Position numbers and translations under genes: made by a program. Under the pieces are notes generated by a model. It worked only from the letters and a program-made list of their open reading frames with translations. It did no database searches and had not been told where the DNA came from. From Subtercola boreus (GTDB taxonomy: Bacteria; Actinomycetota; Actinomycetes; Actinomycetales; Microbacteriaceae), in assembly GCF_003399635.1 (NCBI RefSeq), contig NZ_NBXB01000018.1, positions 22,021 through 86,020 of the forward strand: a stretch of 64,000 nt of DNA, in the 5' to 3' direction. This document shows, one piece after another, positions 27,632 through 37,188 of the stretch; position 1 is the first letter of the stretch, and each line of letters starts with the position of its first letter.

Positions 27632-27940
27632 ATGATTTTAGTTCGTCAAGAAATCGGCGACGTGCTGCGGGACTTCCGTCTTCAGAAGGGTCGAACCCTT
27701 CGCCAGGTCGCAAGCAAGGCCAGCGTGGCACTCGGCTATCTCAGTGAGGTCGAGCGCGGGCAGAAGGAAGCATCGAGCGAGATCCTCGCATCGGTCGCCG
27801 ATGCCCTCGACACTCCCATCTCCGTGATCATGCGTGAGGTCGGCGACAGGCTCGCCGTCATCGAGGGGATCGACACGATTCCCGACACCGTGCCCGACGA
27901 GTTCGTCGCAGGGTTCGATGCGTCTCTGGCGGCCCGCTAA
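27632..27940 (+). CDS. clgR: ClgR-type XRE transcription regulator
   Basis: Small helix-turn-helix protein of 102 aa. MILVRQEIGDVLRDFRLQKG, RTLRQVASKASVALGYLSEV and ERGQKEASSEILASVADAL match ClgR, the activator of clp protease genes and other proteostasis genes in actinobacteria. A perfect AAGGAGG (27620-27626) precedes ATG 27632. Its own promoter lies in the 132-bp gap after cinA, and DUF3046 follows 3 bp after its stop. The C-terminal part is short, with no sensor domain; in relatives control is by Clp-mediated turnover. Confidence 0.92.
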   Translation: MILVRQEIGDVLRDFRLQKGRTLRQVASKASVALGYLSEVERGQKEASSEILASVADALDTPISVIMREVGDRLAVIEGIDTIPDTVPDEFVAGFDASLAAR

Positions 27941-27943
27941 ACG

Positions 27944-28168
27944 GTGCGCGTCAGCGAATTCCGGCAGGCCGTGCTTGATGAGTTCGGTGCCGGGTACGGT
28001 CGTGTGGTGACCGGCGATCTCGTGTTGTCAGAATTCGGTGGCCGCACGGCCGAGCAGTCCGTCAACGCGGGTGAGGATGCCCGCGAGGTATGGCTGGCGC
28101 TCTGCCGCGCCGCCGATGTACCCGAGAGCCGTTGGTACGGCGTGGGGTTGCCGCAGCCCCGTTCCTAG
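27944..28168 (+). CDS. DUF3046 family protein
   Basis: Short protein of 74 aa matching the actinobacterial DUF3046 family (MRVSEFRQAVLDEFGAGYGR, VLSEFGGRTAEQSVNAGEDA, REVWLALCRAADVPESRWYG). GTG start 3 bp after clgR suggests coupling. Function is unknown. Its position just upstream of recA is conserved in many actinobacteria. Confidence 0.88.
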   Translation: MRVSEFRQAVLDEFGAGYGRVVTGDLVLSEFGGRTAEQSVNAGEDAREVWLALCRAADVPESRWYGVGLPQPRS

Positions 28169-28206
28169 AACTGTGTTCGAACGATGCGACACGCCGTTTC
28201 GTCCTG

Positions 28207-28222
28207 TCGAAGATGTGTTCGA
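28207..28222 (+). promoter_or_regulatory. LexA (SOS) box upstream of recA
   Basis: TCGAAGATGTGTTCGA fits the actinobacterial LexA consensus TCGAACnnnTGTTCGA-type palindrome (TCGAACA-N2-TGTTCGA) at every fixed position but one (C to G). It overlaps the -35 region of the recA promoter, where bound LexA would block RNA polymerase. Confidence 0.88.
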
Positions 28223-28228
28223 ATCGGC

Positions 28229-28234
28229 TAGTCT
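28229..28234 (+). promoter_or_regulatory. -10 box of recA promoter
   Basis: TAGTCT lies 17 bp after TGTCGA (28206-28211), which would be the -35 box inside the LexA site. Transcription from here would give a leader of about 255 nt. Confidence 0.6.
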
Positions 28235-28280
28235 CCTTCACAACAGACGTTTCTCATCTCTTCTCCACAGATCGGATGCT

Positions 28281-28308
28281 CACCGACCCAGTGTCGGTGG
28301 GTCTCCGT
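28281..28308 (+). promoter_or_regulatory. Hairpin element in recA leader, shared with lexA
   Basis: ACCCA-GTGTCGG-TGGGT followed by CTCCGT (28286-28308); an alternative ACCGAC/GTCGGT stem uses 28282-28297. The same ACCCA-N7-TGGGT-CTCCGT arrangement occurs in the sense strand of the lexA leader. The remaining recA leader (28309-28496) has smaller stems, such as CGTCC/GGACG and a GCCTATAGGC palindrome, but no gene. Confidence 0.6.
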
Positions 28309-28496
28309 AACGTGGTCGAGGTAAGCAGCAGACGCGAATATGCCTTGTCGTCAGCCCGGTGAGTCGTCCGTGAGGGACGTCGGATGCCGGGTGCGACAGC
28401 CTATAGGCGCACCGTACCGCGGCGCAGATCCGAAGCGAGAATCTCATCCCCGAGAGGCTCCGGGTCGGGCGAGCACCTGATTCAAGGAGACAGCAC

Positions 28497-29609
<1,113 letters not shown>

Positions 29610-29611
29610 TC

Positions 29612-30376
29612 GTGGTCGCCAGGGTCACGTACCTTCCCGGTGTGGTGACGCCCGCTGAGGCGGCGGCACCGCCACGCGCGGATAAGCTCGCCGAAGCGGC
29701 GGGTGTCGCAGAGCTCGAGGGTGCGCCTGACACGCCGACCGTTCTGCCGAAGGCACTGCCGACTGTGTGGTGGACCGAAGAGGAGCCTGTGGAGGCTCCT
29801 GCTGAGGCTCCGGCCGTCGCAGGGCGTCGCTCCGGCCGTACACCCGCCTTCGTCGAGGAGCCGGAAGACGACGAAGAACCCATGGGCGAGGGCGAGCGTG
29901 CCGCGTTCCTCGAGAACATCGTGGTGCGTGCCCTGGCCCGCAAGGGTCTCTCCGAGTGGGAGGTGAGCCGGCTGCTGAGCACCAACGGTGTCGAGGAGCA
30001 CGAGCTCGAGATGTTTTTGGAGCGGTACCGCAGCAATCGCTACATCGACGACTACGACCTCGCCGAGAACCTGGTGGAGTCTCTCCATAGACGAAAGGGC
30101 TTCGGCCGGTCGCAGATCAAGGCGGAGTTGTCGGCGAGACACATCCAACAGGAGATCGTCTCCGCTGCGCTCGACGCGCTCGACGACGACGACGAGTTGA
30201 AGCGGGCGACCGAGCTCGCTGAGAAGCGCGCCCCGTCCCTCGCACGGCTCGACGCGGCCACGGCCGAGAGACGCCTCACGTCGTTCCTGATGCGAAAGGG
30301 TTACCCGTCGGCGATCATCCGTACCGCTGTGAGTGCGGCGCTCAGTCCGCAGACGCGCGGGGTGCGGTTCCGCTGA
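29612..30376 (+). CDS. recX: Regulatory protein RecX
   Basis: Modulator of RecA filaments, 254 aa from GTG 29612. The first ~95 residues are a Pro/Ala/Glu-rich extension; the RecX three-helix repeats follow (ALARKGLSEWEVSRLLSTNG, YRSNRYIDDYDLAENLVESL, RRKGFGRSQIKAELSARHIQ, FLMRKGYPSAIIRTAVSAAL). The extension explains why it exceeds the usual 150-200 aa. It should be cotranscribed with recA and so SOS-induced. Confidence 0.93.
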   Translation: MVARVTYLPGVVTPAEAAAPPRADKLAEAAGVAELEGAPDTPTVLPKALPTVWWTEEEPVEAPAEAPAVAGRRSGRTPAFVEEPEDDEEPMGEGERAAFLENIVVRALARKGLSEWEVSRLLSTNGVEEHELEMFLERYRSNRYIDDYDLAENLVESLHRRKGFGRSQIKAELSARHIQQEIVSAALDALDDDDELKRATELAEKRAPSLARLDAATAERRLTSFLMRKGYPSAIIRTAVSAALSPQTRGVRFR

Positions 30377-30402
30377 TCGTCCGGGCGACGGCAGCCCGAA
30401 CG

Positions 30403-30408
30403 TAGACT
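30403..30408 (+). promoter_or_regulatory. -10 box of leaderless miaB mRNA
   Basis: TAGACT precedes ATG 30418 by nine bases with no Shine-Dalgarno sequence, so miaB can be read from a leaderless or near-leaderless mRNA separate from recA-recX. Confidence 0.5.
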
Positions 30409-30417
30409 GGGCTCACT

Positions 30418-32028
30418 ATGAGCAGTGTGAGTGAAGCCCCGACGATCATCCTTCCGTCCGTTGCAGCGGCGGGGGAGTCTGGTCAGGCGCGCACCTACGA
30501 GGTCCGCACCTATGGCTGCCAGATGAACGTGCACGACTCCGAGCGGCTGAGCGGTTCGCTCGAGGCAGCAGGCTATGTGCGCGACCAGTCGGGTGAGCCC
30601 GACGTCGTCGTGATCAACACCTGTGCGGTGCGGGAGAACGCGGACAACAAGCTCTACGGCAACCTCGGATTCCTGGCATCGGTGAAGAAACGCCACGAAG
30701 GCATGCAGATCGCCGTGGGCGGTTGCCTCGCGCAGAAGGACAAATCGGTCATCCTGTCAAAGGCACCCTGGGTCGATGTGGTCTTCGGCACCCACAACAT
30801 GGGTGCGCTGCCCAGCCTGCTTGAGCGAGCGAGGCACAATGACGAGGCGCAGATCGAGATTCTCGACTCGCTCGAGACGTTCCCGTCCACCCTGCCCACT
30901 AAACGCGATTCGAGCTACAGCGGGTGGGTCTCCATCTCGGTGGGATGCAACAACACCTGCACGTTCTGCATCGTGCCCTCGCTCCGGGGCAAGGAGAAGG
31001 ATCGCCGCCCGGGCGAAGTGCTCCGCGAGATCCAGTCGCTCGTCGACGACGGAGCGATCGAGGTGACGCTGCTCGGCCAGAACGTGAACTCCTACGGTGT
31101 TGAGTTCGGGGATCGGCAGGCGTTCAGCAAGCTGTTGCGGGCGGCGGGTACCATTTCCGGGCTCGAGCGGATCCGGTTCACGAGTCCGCATCCGGCGGCG
31201 TTCACCGACGATGTGATCGACGCCATGGCCGAGACGCCGGCGGTGATGCCGCAGCTCCACATGCCGCTGCAGTCGGGATCCGATCGCATCCTCAAGGCGA
31301 TGAAGCGCTCCTACCGTTCCGAGAAATTCCTCGGCATCCTCGACCGGGTGCGCGCGCGGATGCCGCACGCCGCGATCAGTACAGACATCATCGTCGGTTT
31401 CCCCGGCGAGACCGAGGAGGACTTCCAGGAGACGCTCCGTGTCGTGGAGCAGGCGCGCTTTGCAACGGCCTTCACCTTCCAGTACTCCATCCGGGCCGGA
31501 ACCCCGGCGGCCACGATGCCGGACCAGGTTCCGAAGGAAATCGTCCAGGAACGGTACGAACGCTTGACTGCGTTGCAGGACGGGATCGCCTGGGAGGAGA
31601 ACCAGAAGGTCGTCGGACGCCGGGTGGAGCTTCTGGTGGCGGCTGAGGGCCGCAAGGATTCCGACACGAAGCGCCTCAGCGGCCGGGCAGAAGACAGCCG
31701 TCTGGTGCATTTCGACGTACCTGAGGGGTCGGCTGTGCCGCGCCCCGGCGATGTCGTCACCGTCGAGATCACGGGTGCCAAGCCGTACTACCTGATCGCC
31801 GATTCCCGTGATGGTGCACCGCTCGAGGTACGCCGTACGCGTGCGGGCGACGCCTGGGAGCGTGACCAGTCCGACCCGTGCGCGGTGCCCGTGTCGGGTG
31901 GAGCTTCCGCCGTCAGCGGTGCGCAGAGCGCAACGGGCAGCACCGCCGCGGGGAGGGTGTCCCTCGGGCTTCCGGGACTCCGGGTTGCGACCAGCCCGAT
32001 CTACGATCTCGCCGACGATCTCCGCTGA
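30418..32028 (+). CDS. miaB: tRNA-2-methylthio-N6-dimethylallyladenosine synthase
   Basis: Radical-SAM methylthiotransferase of 536 aa acting on i6A37 of tRNAs reading UNN codons. N-terminal cluster cysteines are Cys34 (TYGCQMN), Cys69 ([12 protein letters not shown]) and Cys103 (GGCLAQ); the radical-SAM motif CNNTCTFC gives Cys177, Cys181 and Cys184. A TRAM domain lies near residues 385-455. A Ser/Ala-rich tail of about 60 residues is beyond the usual end. miaA, which makes the i6A substrate, starts 7 bp later. Confidence 0.97.
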   Translation: MSSVSEAPTIILPSVAAAGESGQARTYEVRTYGCQMNVHDSERLSGSLEAAGYVRDQSGEPDVVVINTCAVRENADNKLYGNLGFLASVKKRHEGMQIAVGGCLAQKDKSVILSKAPWVDVVFGTHNMGALPSLLERARHNDEAQIEILDSLETFPSTLPTKRDSSYSGWVSISVGCNNTCTFCIVPSLRGKEKDRRPGEVLREIQSLVDDGAIEVTLLGQNVNSYGVEFGDRQAFSKLLRAAGTISGLERIRFTSPHPAAFTDDVIDAMAETPAVMPQLHMPLQSGSDRILKAMKRSYRSEKFLGILDRVRARMPHAAISTDIIVGFPGETEEDFQETLRVVEQARFATAFTFQYSIRAGTPAATMPDQVPKEIVQERYERLTALQDGIAWEENQKVVGRRVELLVAAEGRKDSDTKRLSGRAEDSRLVHFDVPEGSAVPRPGDVVTVEITGAKPYYLIADSRDGAPLEVRRTRAGDAWERDQSDPCAVPVSGGASAVSGAQSATGSTAAGRVSLGLPGLRVATSPIYDLADDLR

Positions 32029-32035
32029 GCCCGAA

Positions 32036-32971
32036 GTGGAGCACCTGCCCGAACTCGTGGCGGTTGTCGGGGCGACGGGTACCGGCAAATCCGAGCTGTC
32101 GCTCGGCCTGGCCGAAAGACTGATCGCGAGCGGTCGACCTGCTGAGATCGTCAACGCCGACGCAATGCAGCTGTACCGCGGTATGGACATCGGAACGGCC
32201 AAACTCACCCTCGAACAGAGGCGGGGGATCCCGCACCACCTCCTGGATGTTCTCGAGGTGACGTCTGACGGTTCCGTCGCCGATTACCAGCGTGACGCGA
32301 GGGCTGTGATCGACGAGATCCGTGCGCGCGGGGCGGTGCCGATCCTGGTCGGTGGATCGGGACTCTACGTCTCCTCGGTGATCTACGACTTCCGATTCCC
32401 GGTGCGTGACGAAGCGGTGCGGGCCCGGCTGGAGGCCGAGCTGGAGGAGCGTGGGCTCGGTGTGCTGTGGCAGCGGCTGAAGAGCGCCGACGCGGAGGCC
32501 GCGACATCCATCGGCCAGCACAACGGGCGCCGGGTCATCCGTGCGCTCGAAGTCATCGAGCTCACCGGGAAGCCTGTAACCGGCCAGCTCCCCGAGGAGC
32601 CGGTCTGGTGGCGTGACACGGCGGTGATCGCGCTCCGGCACCCACGGGAACTGCTCGTAGAACGACTCGACCGGCGCGTAGAGGAGATGTGGCGGGCCGG
32701 TCTTGTCGCTGAGGTCGAGTCGTTGGTGCCCCTCGGTCTCGACCACGGAACCACGGCGCAGCGCGCCATCGGCTATGCGCAGGCGCTGGCGGAGCTGCGG
32801 GGGACCCTGTCGCGAGGCGATGCCATCGCCGAGGCGCAGGCACTCACCAGGCGTTACGCGCGGCGGCAGGTGAGCTGGTTCAAGCGCTACCGTGACGCGA
32901 TCTGGTTCGAGGCCGACGACGAGGCGCTCGTCGACGGGGTGCTGGCAAGCATCCACACGCCGTCTTCGTAG
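32036..32971 (+). CDS. miaA: tRNA dimethylallyltransferase
   Basis: Adds the dimethylallyl group to A37 of tRNA, supplying the substrate for MiaB. P-loop [10 protein letters not shown] lies near residues 12-21, with [33 protein letters not shown] and the C-terminal [14 protein letters not shown] 32036 is the first start after the miaB stop and places the P-loop as in relatives, but its binding site is poor, so coupling to miaB is likely. Length 311 aa is normal. Confidence 0.95.
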   Translation: MEHLPELVAVVGATGTGKSELSLGLAERLIASGRPAEIVNADAMQLYRGMDIGTAKLTLEQRRGIPHHLLDVLEVTSDGSVADYQRDARAVIDEIRARGAVPILVGGSGLYVSSVIYDFRFPVRDEAVRARLEAELEERGLGVLWQRLKSADAEAATSIGQHNGRRVIRALEVIELTGKPVTGQLPEEPVWWRDTAVIALRHPRELLVERLDRRVEEMWRAGLVAEVESLVPLGLDHGTTAQRAIGYAQALAELRGTLSRGDAIAEAQALTRRYARRQVSWFKRYRDAIWFEADDEALVDGVLASIHTPSS

Positions 32972-33000
32972 CCCTCGCGCCGGCCATCAGCGGGAGCCTC

Positions 33001-33006
33001 TAGGCT
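33001..33006 (+). promoter_or_regulatory. -10 box of leaderless dapF mRNA
   Basis: TAGGCT lies six bases before ATG 33013 with no ribosome binding site between. Confidence 0.55.
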
Positions 33007-33012
33007 GGTGCC

Positions 33013-33894
33013 ATGGGCATCGATCTGCATTTCACCAAAGGCCAGGGCACCGGAAACGACTTCGTACTCTTCTCCGATCCCGACGGTGAGATCGACCTCA
33101 CTCCTGCCCAGATCGCGACGCTCTGCGATCGTCACTTCGGGATCGGAGCCGACGGGCTGATCCGCGCCGTTCGGTCGTCGCGCATTGCCGACGGCGCGCG
33201 CTCGCTCGAACTGGATGACGGTGCGGAGTGGTTCATGGACTACCACAATGCCGACGGTTCTGTCGCGGAGATGTGCGGCAACGGCATCCGCGTCTTCTCG
33301 AAGTTCCTGCTCGACAATTCCCTGGCGACACTCGAGCCGGGCGACACCCTGGTCATCGGCACGCGATCCGGGGTGATCGATGTGCAGCGGAACCTCACCG
33401 GTTTCCAGGCAGACCTCGGCCGGTGGCGGCTCGAGGGCGGTGAGCCGCTCGTGCGTGCCAAGAACCTCCAGGTCGCCCGCCCCGGGCTCGGGATCAACGT
33501 CGGCAACCCGCATGTCGTCGTCGCCCTCGCCGACGAGGCGGAGCTCGAGTCGGCCGACCTCAGCTTCATCCCGCACGTCGAACCCGCTCCGGTCGACGGC
33601 GCGAACATCGAATTCGTCATCCCCCTCGAACCGCTGGTGCGGAACGGTGTGGGCCACATCCGGATGCGCGTGCATGAGCGGGGCAGTGGCGAGACACTCT
33701 CGTGCGGAACAGGGGCCGTCGCTGCGGCGCTGGCGATCCGGCACTGGGCCGGCGCCGGTGCGCCGAACCAGTGGCGCGTCGAGGTTCCGGGTGGTGCGGT
33801 CGGCGTGCGCATGTACGCGACCGAAGACGGCGAACACGTGTCGCTCTCCGGCCCCGCCGAGCTGGTCTACGAGGGTGACGTCACGCTGAACTGA
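33013..33894 (+). CDS. dapF: Diaminopimelate epimerase
   Basis: Converts LL- to meso-diaminopimelate for lysine and peptidoglycan synthesis; 293 aa. The two catalytic cysteines are in [20 protein letters not shown] and [17 protein letters not shown]-terminal [12 protein letters not shown] is typical. It follows miaA with its own likely promoter. The 54 bp to the convergent methyltransferase gene (33895-33948) contain no convincing terminator. Confidence 0.97.
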   Translation: MGIDLHFTKGQGTGNDFVLFSDPDGEIDLTPAQIATLCDRHFGIGADGLIRAVRSSRIADGARSLELDDGAEWFMDYHNADGSVAEMCGNGIRVFSKFLLDNSLATLEPGDTLVIGTRSGVIDVQRNLTGFQADLGRWRLEGGEPLVRAKNLQVARPGLGINVGNPHVVVALADEAELESADLSFIPHVEPAPVDGANIEFVIPLEPLVRNGVGHIRMRVHERGSGETLSCGTGAVAAALAIRHWAGAGAPNQWRVEVPGGAVGVRMYATEDGEHVSLSGPAELVYEGDVTLN

Positions 33895-33948
33895 GGCGCT
33901 CGCGTTGGCGCCGGAGCTGGCCCCAGGGCGCGGCCGCCAGCACCCGAA

Positions 33949-34566
33949 TCACTCGTGCAGGCGTGCCCGAAGCACCCGGTAGCCCTTGTTCGTGGCCGCC
34001 CGGGTCACCTGGAAGCTCGGCGGAAGGGTGTCGTCGAGCCAGCGGTGCAGGGAGTCCGACCCGAGGTTCCGCTGAATGACCAGCCACGCATCCGATCCGG
34101 GATCCAGGCGCGGCAGCCAGCGGAGCAGCAGCGCGTGCAGTTCGTCTTTGCCGACCCGGATCGGCGGGTTCGACCAGATCGTCATGAACCGGATGTCATC
34201 GGGAACATCGTCGGGCAGTACAGCGTTGACATTGCTGAGGCCGAGCGTGGCGGCGTTGGCCCTCACGAGGTCGAGAGCTCGCTCGTTGACGTCAACAGCC
34301 CACACGGTGGCGTGGGGTGACAACAGAGCGAGAGCCAGAGAGATCGGGCCCCACCCGCAGCCGATGTCGAGAAGGTGGCCGCCGGGAGGTGGCGACGGAG
34401 TGTTCGCGAGCAGAACCTGCGTCCCGGCATCAACTTGGTTGGGGCTGAACACACCGCCGGCGGTCGTGGCGACGAAGTCATGACCGGCCAGGCTCACCGG
34501 AATCTCCTTCAATCGGAGTTCCGTGGATGGACGTGCAGAGAAGTAGTGCCCGTTGTCCATAGCCAT
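33949..34566 (-). CDS. RsmC-like class I methyltransferase
   Basis: SAM-dependent methyltransferase of 205 aa with the small-methyltransferase (MTS) fold: GGVFSPNQVDAGTQVLL, motif I LLDIGCGWGPIS, VWAVDVNERALDLVR and the catalytic NPPIR. This NPPI[R/Y] pattern is that of enzymes such as RsmC and RlmG that methylate guanine N2 in rRNA; the true target cannot be fixed. ATG 34566 fits a -10 box six bases upstream; a second ATG lies two codons on. It shares a 40-bp divergent promoter region with hflX. Confidence 0.9.
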   Translation of the reverse strand: MAMDNGHYFSARPSTELRLKEIPVSLAGHDFVATTAGGVFSPNQVDAGTQVLLANTPSPPPGGHLLDIGCGWGPISLALALLSPHATVWAVDVNERALDLVRANAATLGLSNVNAVLPDDVPDDIRFMTIWSNPPIRVGKDELHALLLRWLPRLDPGSDAWLVIQRNLGSDSLHRWLDDTLPPSFQVTRAATNKGYRVLRARLHE

Positions 34567-34572
34567 ACAGGG

Positions 34573-34578
34573 AATGTA
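34573..34578 (-). promoter_or_regulatory. -10 box of leaderless methyltransferase mRNA
   Basis: On the minus strand TACATT lies six bases before ATG 34566 with no binding site. It is only 14 bp from the hflX -10 box on the other strand. Confidence 0.55.
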
Positions 34579-34592
34579 GCAAACGAGAGGTC

Positions 34593-34598
34593 TATCCT
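34593..34598 (+). promoter_or_regulatory. -10 box of leaderless hflX mRNA
   Basis: TATCCT lies eight bases before ATG 34607. Polymerases at this box and at the opposing methyltransferase box could not both be bound at once, because the two boxes are 14 bp apart. Confidence 0.55.
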
Positions 34599-34606
34599 TG
34601 AAGCCA

Positions 34607-36184
34607 ATGACTGAACACGATTCATCTTTCACCGACGACGCTGGCATCGACGCCGATTCGACCGGTACCGCAGAGACCAGCACGACCCAGGCGCAGGATG
34701 CCGTGGGCCGCGTTCTGGCGCGGGCGGAGGCCCGGTCATCCGGGTACGCCCTGTTCTCACCCGGCAGCGCCCAGGCCCTGCAGCGCCCGCAGGAGCGTCT
34801 GGCCGGGCAGAACCACGACGGCGACCAGGCCGACCTCGCTGACCGACAGGCGCTCCGCCGCGTCGCCGGGCTCTCGACCGAACTCGAAGACGTCACCGAG
34901 GTCGAGTACCGACAGCTCCGACTGGAGAACGTGGTGCTCATCGGCGTCTACACGCAGGGCACACTGACCGACGCAGAGAATTCGCTGCACGAGCTCGCCG
35001 CCCTCGCCGAGACCGCGGGTGCTGCGGTACTCGACGGGCTCCTGCAGCGTCGGCCGAACCCCGATCCCAGCACGTATTTCGGCAAGGGCAAAGCCGAAGA
35101 GCTCGCCGGCGTAGTGAAGGCGCTCGGCGCCGACACGGTGATCGCCGACAGCGAGCTCGCGCCCAGCCAGCGCCGTGCGCTCGAAGACATCGTCAAAGTG
35201 AAGGTCATCGACCGCACCGCCGTGATCCTCGACATCTTCAGCCAGCACGCAAAGAGCCGGGAGGGCAAGGCGCAGGTCGAGCTCGCCCAGCTCGAATACC
35301 TGCTGCCCCGCCTTCGAGGCTGGGGTGACTCGATGTCCCGCCAGGCCGGTGGGCAGGTCGGTGGCGCCGGCGCAGGCATGGGGTCCCGTGGACCCGGTGA
35401 GACGAAGATCGAGCTCGATCGCCGCCGCATCCACACACGCATGGCACGGCTCCGCAAGCAGATCGCTGCGATGAAGCCCGCACGCGAGGCGAAGCGTGCC
35501 AACCGTAAGCGCAATACGGTGCCGTCCGTGGCGATCGCGGGCTACACGAACGCGGGCAAGTCTTCGCTGCTCAACCGCATCACGGGTGCGGGCCTGCTGG
35601 TCGAGAACGCGCTGTTCGCGACGCTCGATGCGACTGTGCGGCGCACCCAGACGACGGATGGCCGCGAGTTCACTTTCGTCGACACCGTCGGTTTCGTGCG
35701 GAGCCTGCCCACCCAACTCGTGGAGGCGTTCCGGTCCACCCTCGAGGAGGTCGCCGACGCGGATGTCATCGTGCACGTCGTCGATGGGTCGCACCCCGAC
35801 CCCGCGAGCCAGCTCGCCACGGTTCGCGATGTGATCGGTGAGGCAGGGGCGCGCGACATCCCGGAGCTGGTGGTCTTCAACAAGAGCGACTTGGTCTCTG
35901 AGAGCGACCGGATCGTGCTGCGTGGCCTCGAGCCGCACTCGATCTTCGTCTCGGCTCGCACGGGTGAGGGCATCGACGAGATGCTCCGGATGCTCGACGG
36001 GATGCTCCCCACGCCGTCGATCGAGGTCGACGTTCTGGTGCCCTACGACCGCGGCGACCTGGTCTCACAGTTGCACGAGCACAGCACGGTGCTGAGCACC
36101 GACTACGAAGAGGGCGGCACGCACGTGCGTGCACTCGTCACCCCGGAGATCGAATCGCAGCTGCTGGAGTACAGCACGCACTAG
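34607..36184 (+). CDS. hflX: GTPase HflX
   Basis: Ribosome-associated GTPase of 525 aa, which in relatives splits stalled or heat-damaged ribosomes. An N-terminal polar extension (about 1-100) precedes the HflX domain (AETAGAAVLDGLLQRRPNPD, STYFGKGKAEEL), a Gly-rich linker with MGSRGPGETKIELDRR, and the G domain: AGYTNAGKSSLLNRITGAG near residue 311, DTVGFVRSLP and NKSD. TTG 34598 is in frame but ATG 34607 fits the promoter spacing better. A strong bidirectional terminator follows. Confidence 0.95.
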   Translation: MTEHDSSFTDDAGIDADSTGTAETSTTQAQDAVGRVLARAEARSSGYALFSPGSAQALQRPQERLAGQNHDGDQADLADRQALRRVAGLSTELEDVTEVEYRQLRLENVVLIGVYTQGTLTDAENSLHELAALAETAGAAVLDGLLQRRPNPDPSTYFGKGKAEELAGVVKALGADTVIADSELAPSQRRALEDIVKVKVIDRTAVILDIFSQHAKSREGKAQVELAQLEYLLPRLRGWGDSMSRQAGGQVGGAGAGMGSRGPGETKIELDRRRIHTRMARLRKQIAAMKPAREAKRANRKRNTVPSVAIAGYTNAGKSSLLNRITGAGLLVENALFATLDATVRRTQTTDGREFTFVDTVGFVRSLPTQLVEAFRSTLEEVADADVIVHVVDGSHPDPASQLATVRDVIGEAGARDIPELVVFNKSDLVSESDRIVLRGLEPHSIFVSARTGEGIDEMLRMLDGMLPTPSIEVDVLVPYDRGDLVSQLHEHSTVLSTDYEEGGTHVRALVTPEIESQLLEYSTH

Positions 36185-36202
36185 CCGGGGACACCCCCCG
36201 GG

Positions 36203-36247
36203 CAGACGAAAGGCGCCGAACCCTCGCGGGTCGGCGCCTTTCGTCTG
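36203..36247. terminator. Bidirectional terminator between hflX and lexA
   Basis: CAGACGAAAGGCGCCGA (36203-36219) and TCGGCGCCTTTCGTCTG (36231-36247) are perfect complements, 17 bp, and the stem extends inward through ACCC/GGGT. It serves the two convergent genes, with CTTTCGTCTG-type ends on both strands. Confidence 0.88.
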
Positions 36248-36310
36248 TGGTGGAGCGGTCGTACCTGTGGTCGCGCGATGCCGCACGGCGGGCGGATCAC
36301 CTGCCTCCAC

Positions 36311-36991
36311 TCACACGGAGCGGAGAACTGCCACGACCTTGCCGAGCACGGTGGCGTAGTCGCCGAGGATCGGTTCGAAGTTCGTGTTGCGGGGGAGCAG
36401 CCAGGTGTGGCCGTCGCGTTGGCGGAAGACCTTCACCGTGGCCTCCTCGTCGAGCATGGCCGCGACGATGTCGCCGTTCTCGGCGGTGGCCTGCGTTCTG
36501 ACGACCACCCAGTCACCGTCGCAGATCGCGGCGTCGATCATGGACTCGCCGACGACCTTGAGCATGAAGAGCTCACCCTTGCCGACCAGCTGGCGTGGGA
36601 GGGGGAAGATCTCCTCCACCTGCTGCTCAGCCGTGATCGGGATGCCGGCGGCGATGCGGCCGACGAGCGGCACCAGGGCGACGTCGCCGTGTGGTGTCGG
36701 GGAGTCGGAGTTCACGCTATCGCTCTTCGGGATGTCGATCAGTACCTCGAGCGCGCGGGGGCGGTTCGGGTCGCGGCGGAGGTATCCGCTCAGCTCGAGC
36801 TGGTTCAGCTGGTGGGTGACGCTCGACAGCGAAGCGAGGCCCACGGCGTCGCCGATCTCACGCATGCTCGGCGGGTAGCCCTGCGTGCTGACGGCTTCGG
36901 AGATCACTTCGAGGATCGCCAGCTGCTTGTCGCTCAGCGACTTTCGCCGACGGGTACCGCCGCGTTCGGCGGGGAGGCGTTCGCTCGCCAT
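36311..36991 (-). CDS. lexA: LexA SOS repressor
   Basis: Self-cleaving repressor of the SOS regulon, 226 aa. Winged helix at about 17-82 ([20 protein letters not shown]), cleavage site Ala115-Gly116 in GRIAAGIPI, catalytic Ser150 in [15 protein letters not shown] and Lys187 in EEATVKVF. All key residues are present, so it should be functional. It is divergent from the LysM protein, with LexA-box-like sites between. Its predicted mRNA leader (about 80 nt) carries two hairpins and has a poor ribosome binding site. Confidence 0.97.
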   Translation of the reverse strand: MASERLPAERGGTRRRKSLSDKQLAILEVISEAVSTQGYPPSMREIGDAVGLASLSSVTHQLNQLELSGYLRRDPNRPRALEVLIDIPKSDSVNSDSPTPHGDVALVPLVGRIAAGIPITAEQQVEEIFPLPRQLVGKGELFMLKVVGESMIDAAICDGDWVVVRTQATAENGDIVAAMLDEEATVKVFRQRDGHTWLLPRNTNFEPILGDYATVLGKVVAVLRSV

Positions 36992-37007
36992 CGGGTTCTC
37001 ATTCCTG

Positions 37008-37030
37008 ACGGAGACCCAGTGTCAGTGGGT
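37008..37030 (-). promoter_or_regulatory. Hairpin element in lexA leader, shared with recA
   Basis: On the lexA sense strand: ACCCA-CTGACAC-TGGGT followed by CTCCGT, ending 16 bases before the lexA ATG. The recA leader has the same arms, loop length and CTCCGT suffix. A second perfect stem, CTGGTCG/CGACCAG, lies just upstream at 37050-37068. Confidence 0.6.
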
Positions 37031-37049
37031 GGTGGTTAAGTTCACAGTG

Positions 37050-37068
37050 CTGGTCGCACACCGACCAG
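37050..37068 (-). promoter_or_regulatory. 7-bp stem-loop in lexA leader
   Basis: CTGGTCG and CGACCAG are perfect complements around a 5-nt loop, immediately downstream of the predicted lexA transcription start (about 37071 on the minus strand). Confidence 0.5.
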
Positions 37069-37077
37069 ACAATCGAA

Positions 37078-37083
37078 ACTGTA
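37078..37083 (-). promoter_or_regulatory. -10 box of lexA promoter
   Basis: TACAGT on the minus strand, 18 bp downstream of TTTGGA, which overlaps the LexA box at 37102-37117. This layout would allow LexA to repress its own gene. Confidence 0.45.
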
Positions 37084-37101
37084 TCGAAAACCGCCCACAT
37101 T

Positions 37102-37117
37102 CCAAACACCTGTTCGA
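37102..37117. promoter_or_regulatory. LexA box 1 (lexA side)
   Basis: CCAAACACCTGTTCGA matches TCGAACA-N2-TGTTCGA at all fixed positions but two. It overlaps the likely -35 region of the lexA promoter. Confidence 0.7.
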
Positions 37118-37148
37118 GTGTGTCGCGGTATTCGATACCAGATATTGC

Positions 37149-37177
37149 TTGATTGTTCGAACGTTCGAAGATATATT
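37149..37177 (+). promoter_or_regulatory. Promoter of the LysM division-inhibitor gene
   Basis: TTGATT (37149-37154), 17-bp spacer, TATATT (37172-37177): the most canonical sigma-70-type promoter in the window. The spacer carries the perfect 14-bp palindrome TTCGAACGTTCGAA (37156-37169). Confidence 0.75.
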
Positions 37178-37180
37178 CGG
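37165..37180. promoter_or_regulatory. LexA box 2 (LysM-gene side)
   Basis: TCGAAGATATATTCGG matches the LexA palindrome with three substitutions and shares the TCGAAGAT half with the recA box. It covers the -10 box of the LysM-gene promoter. The adjacent palindrome TTCGAACGTTCGAA contains GAAC and GTTC without the normal spacer. Confidence 0.55.
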
Positions 37181-37188
37181 AACACAGC

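Noticed and set aside
26969..27940. cinA-clgR-recA as one damage-induced operon
   Set aside because: recA has its own LexA-overlapped promoter, and clgR has its own leader and ribosome site.
28168..28178. GAAC-TGT-GTTC upstream of recA as another LexA box
   Set aside because: The half-sites are three, not four, bases apart; the box at 28207-28222 is a much better match and lies at the promoter.
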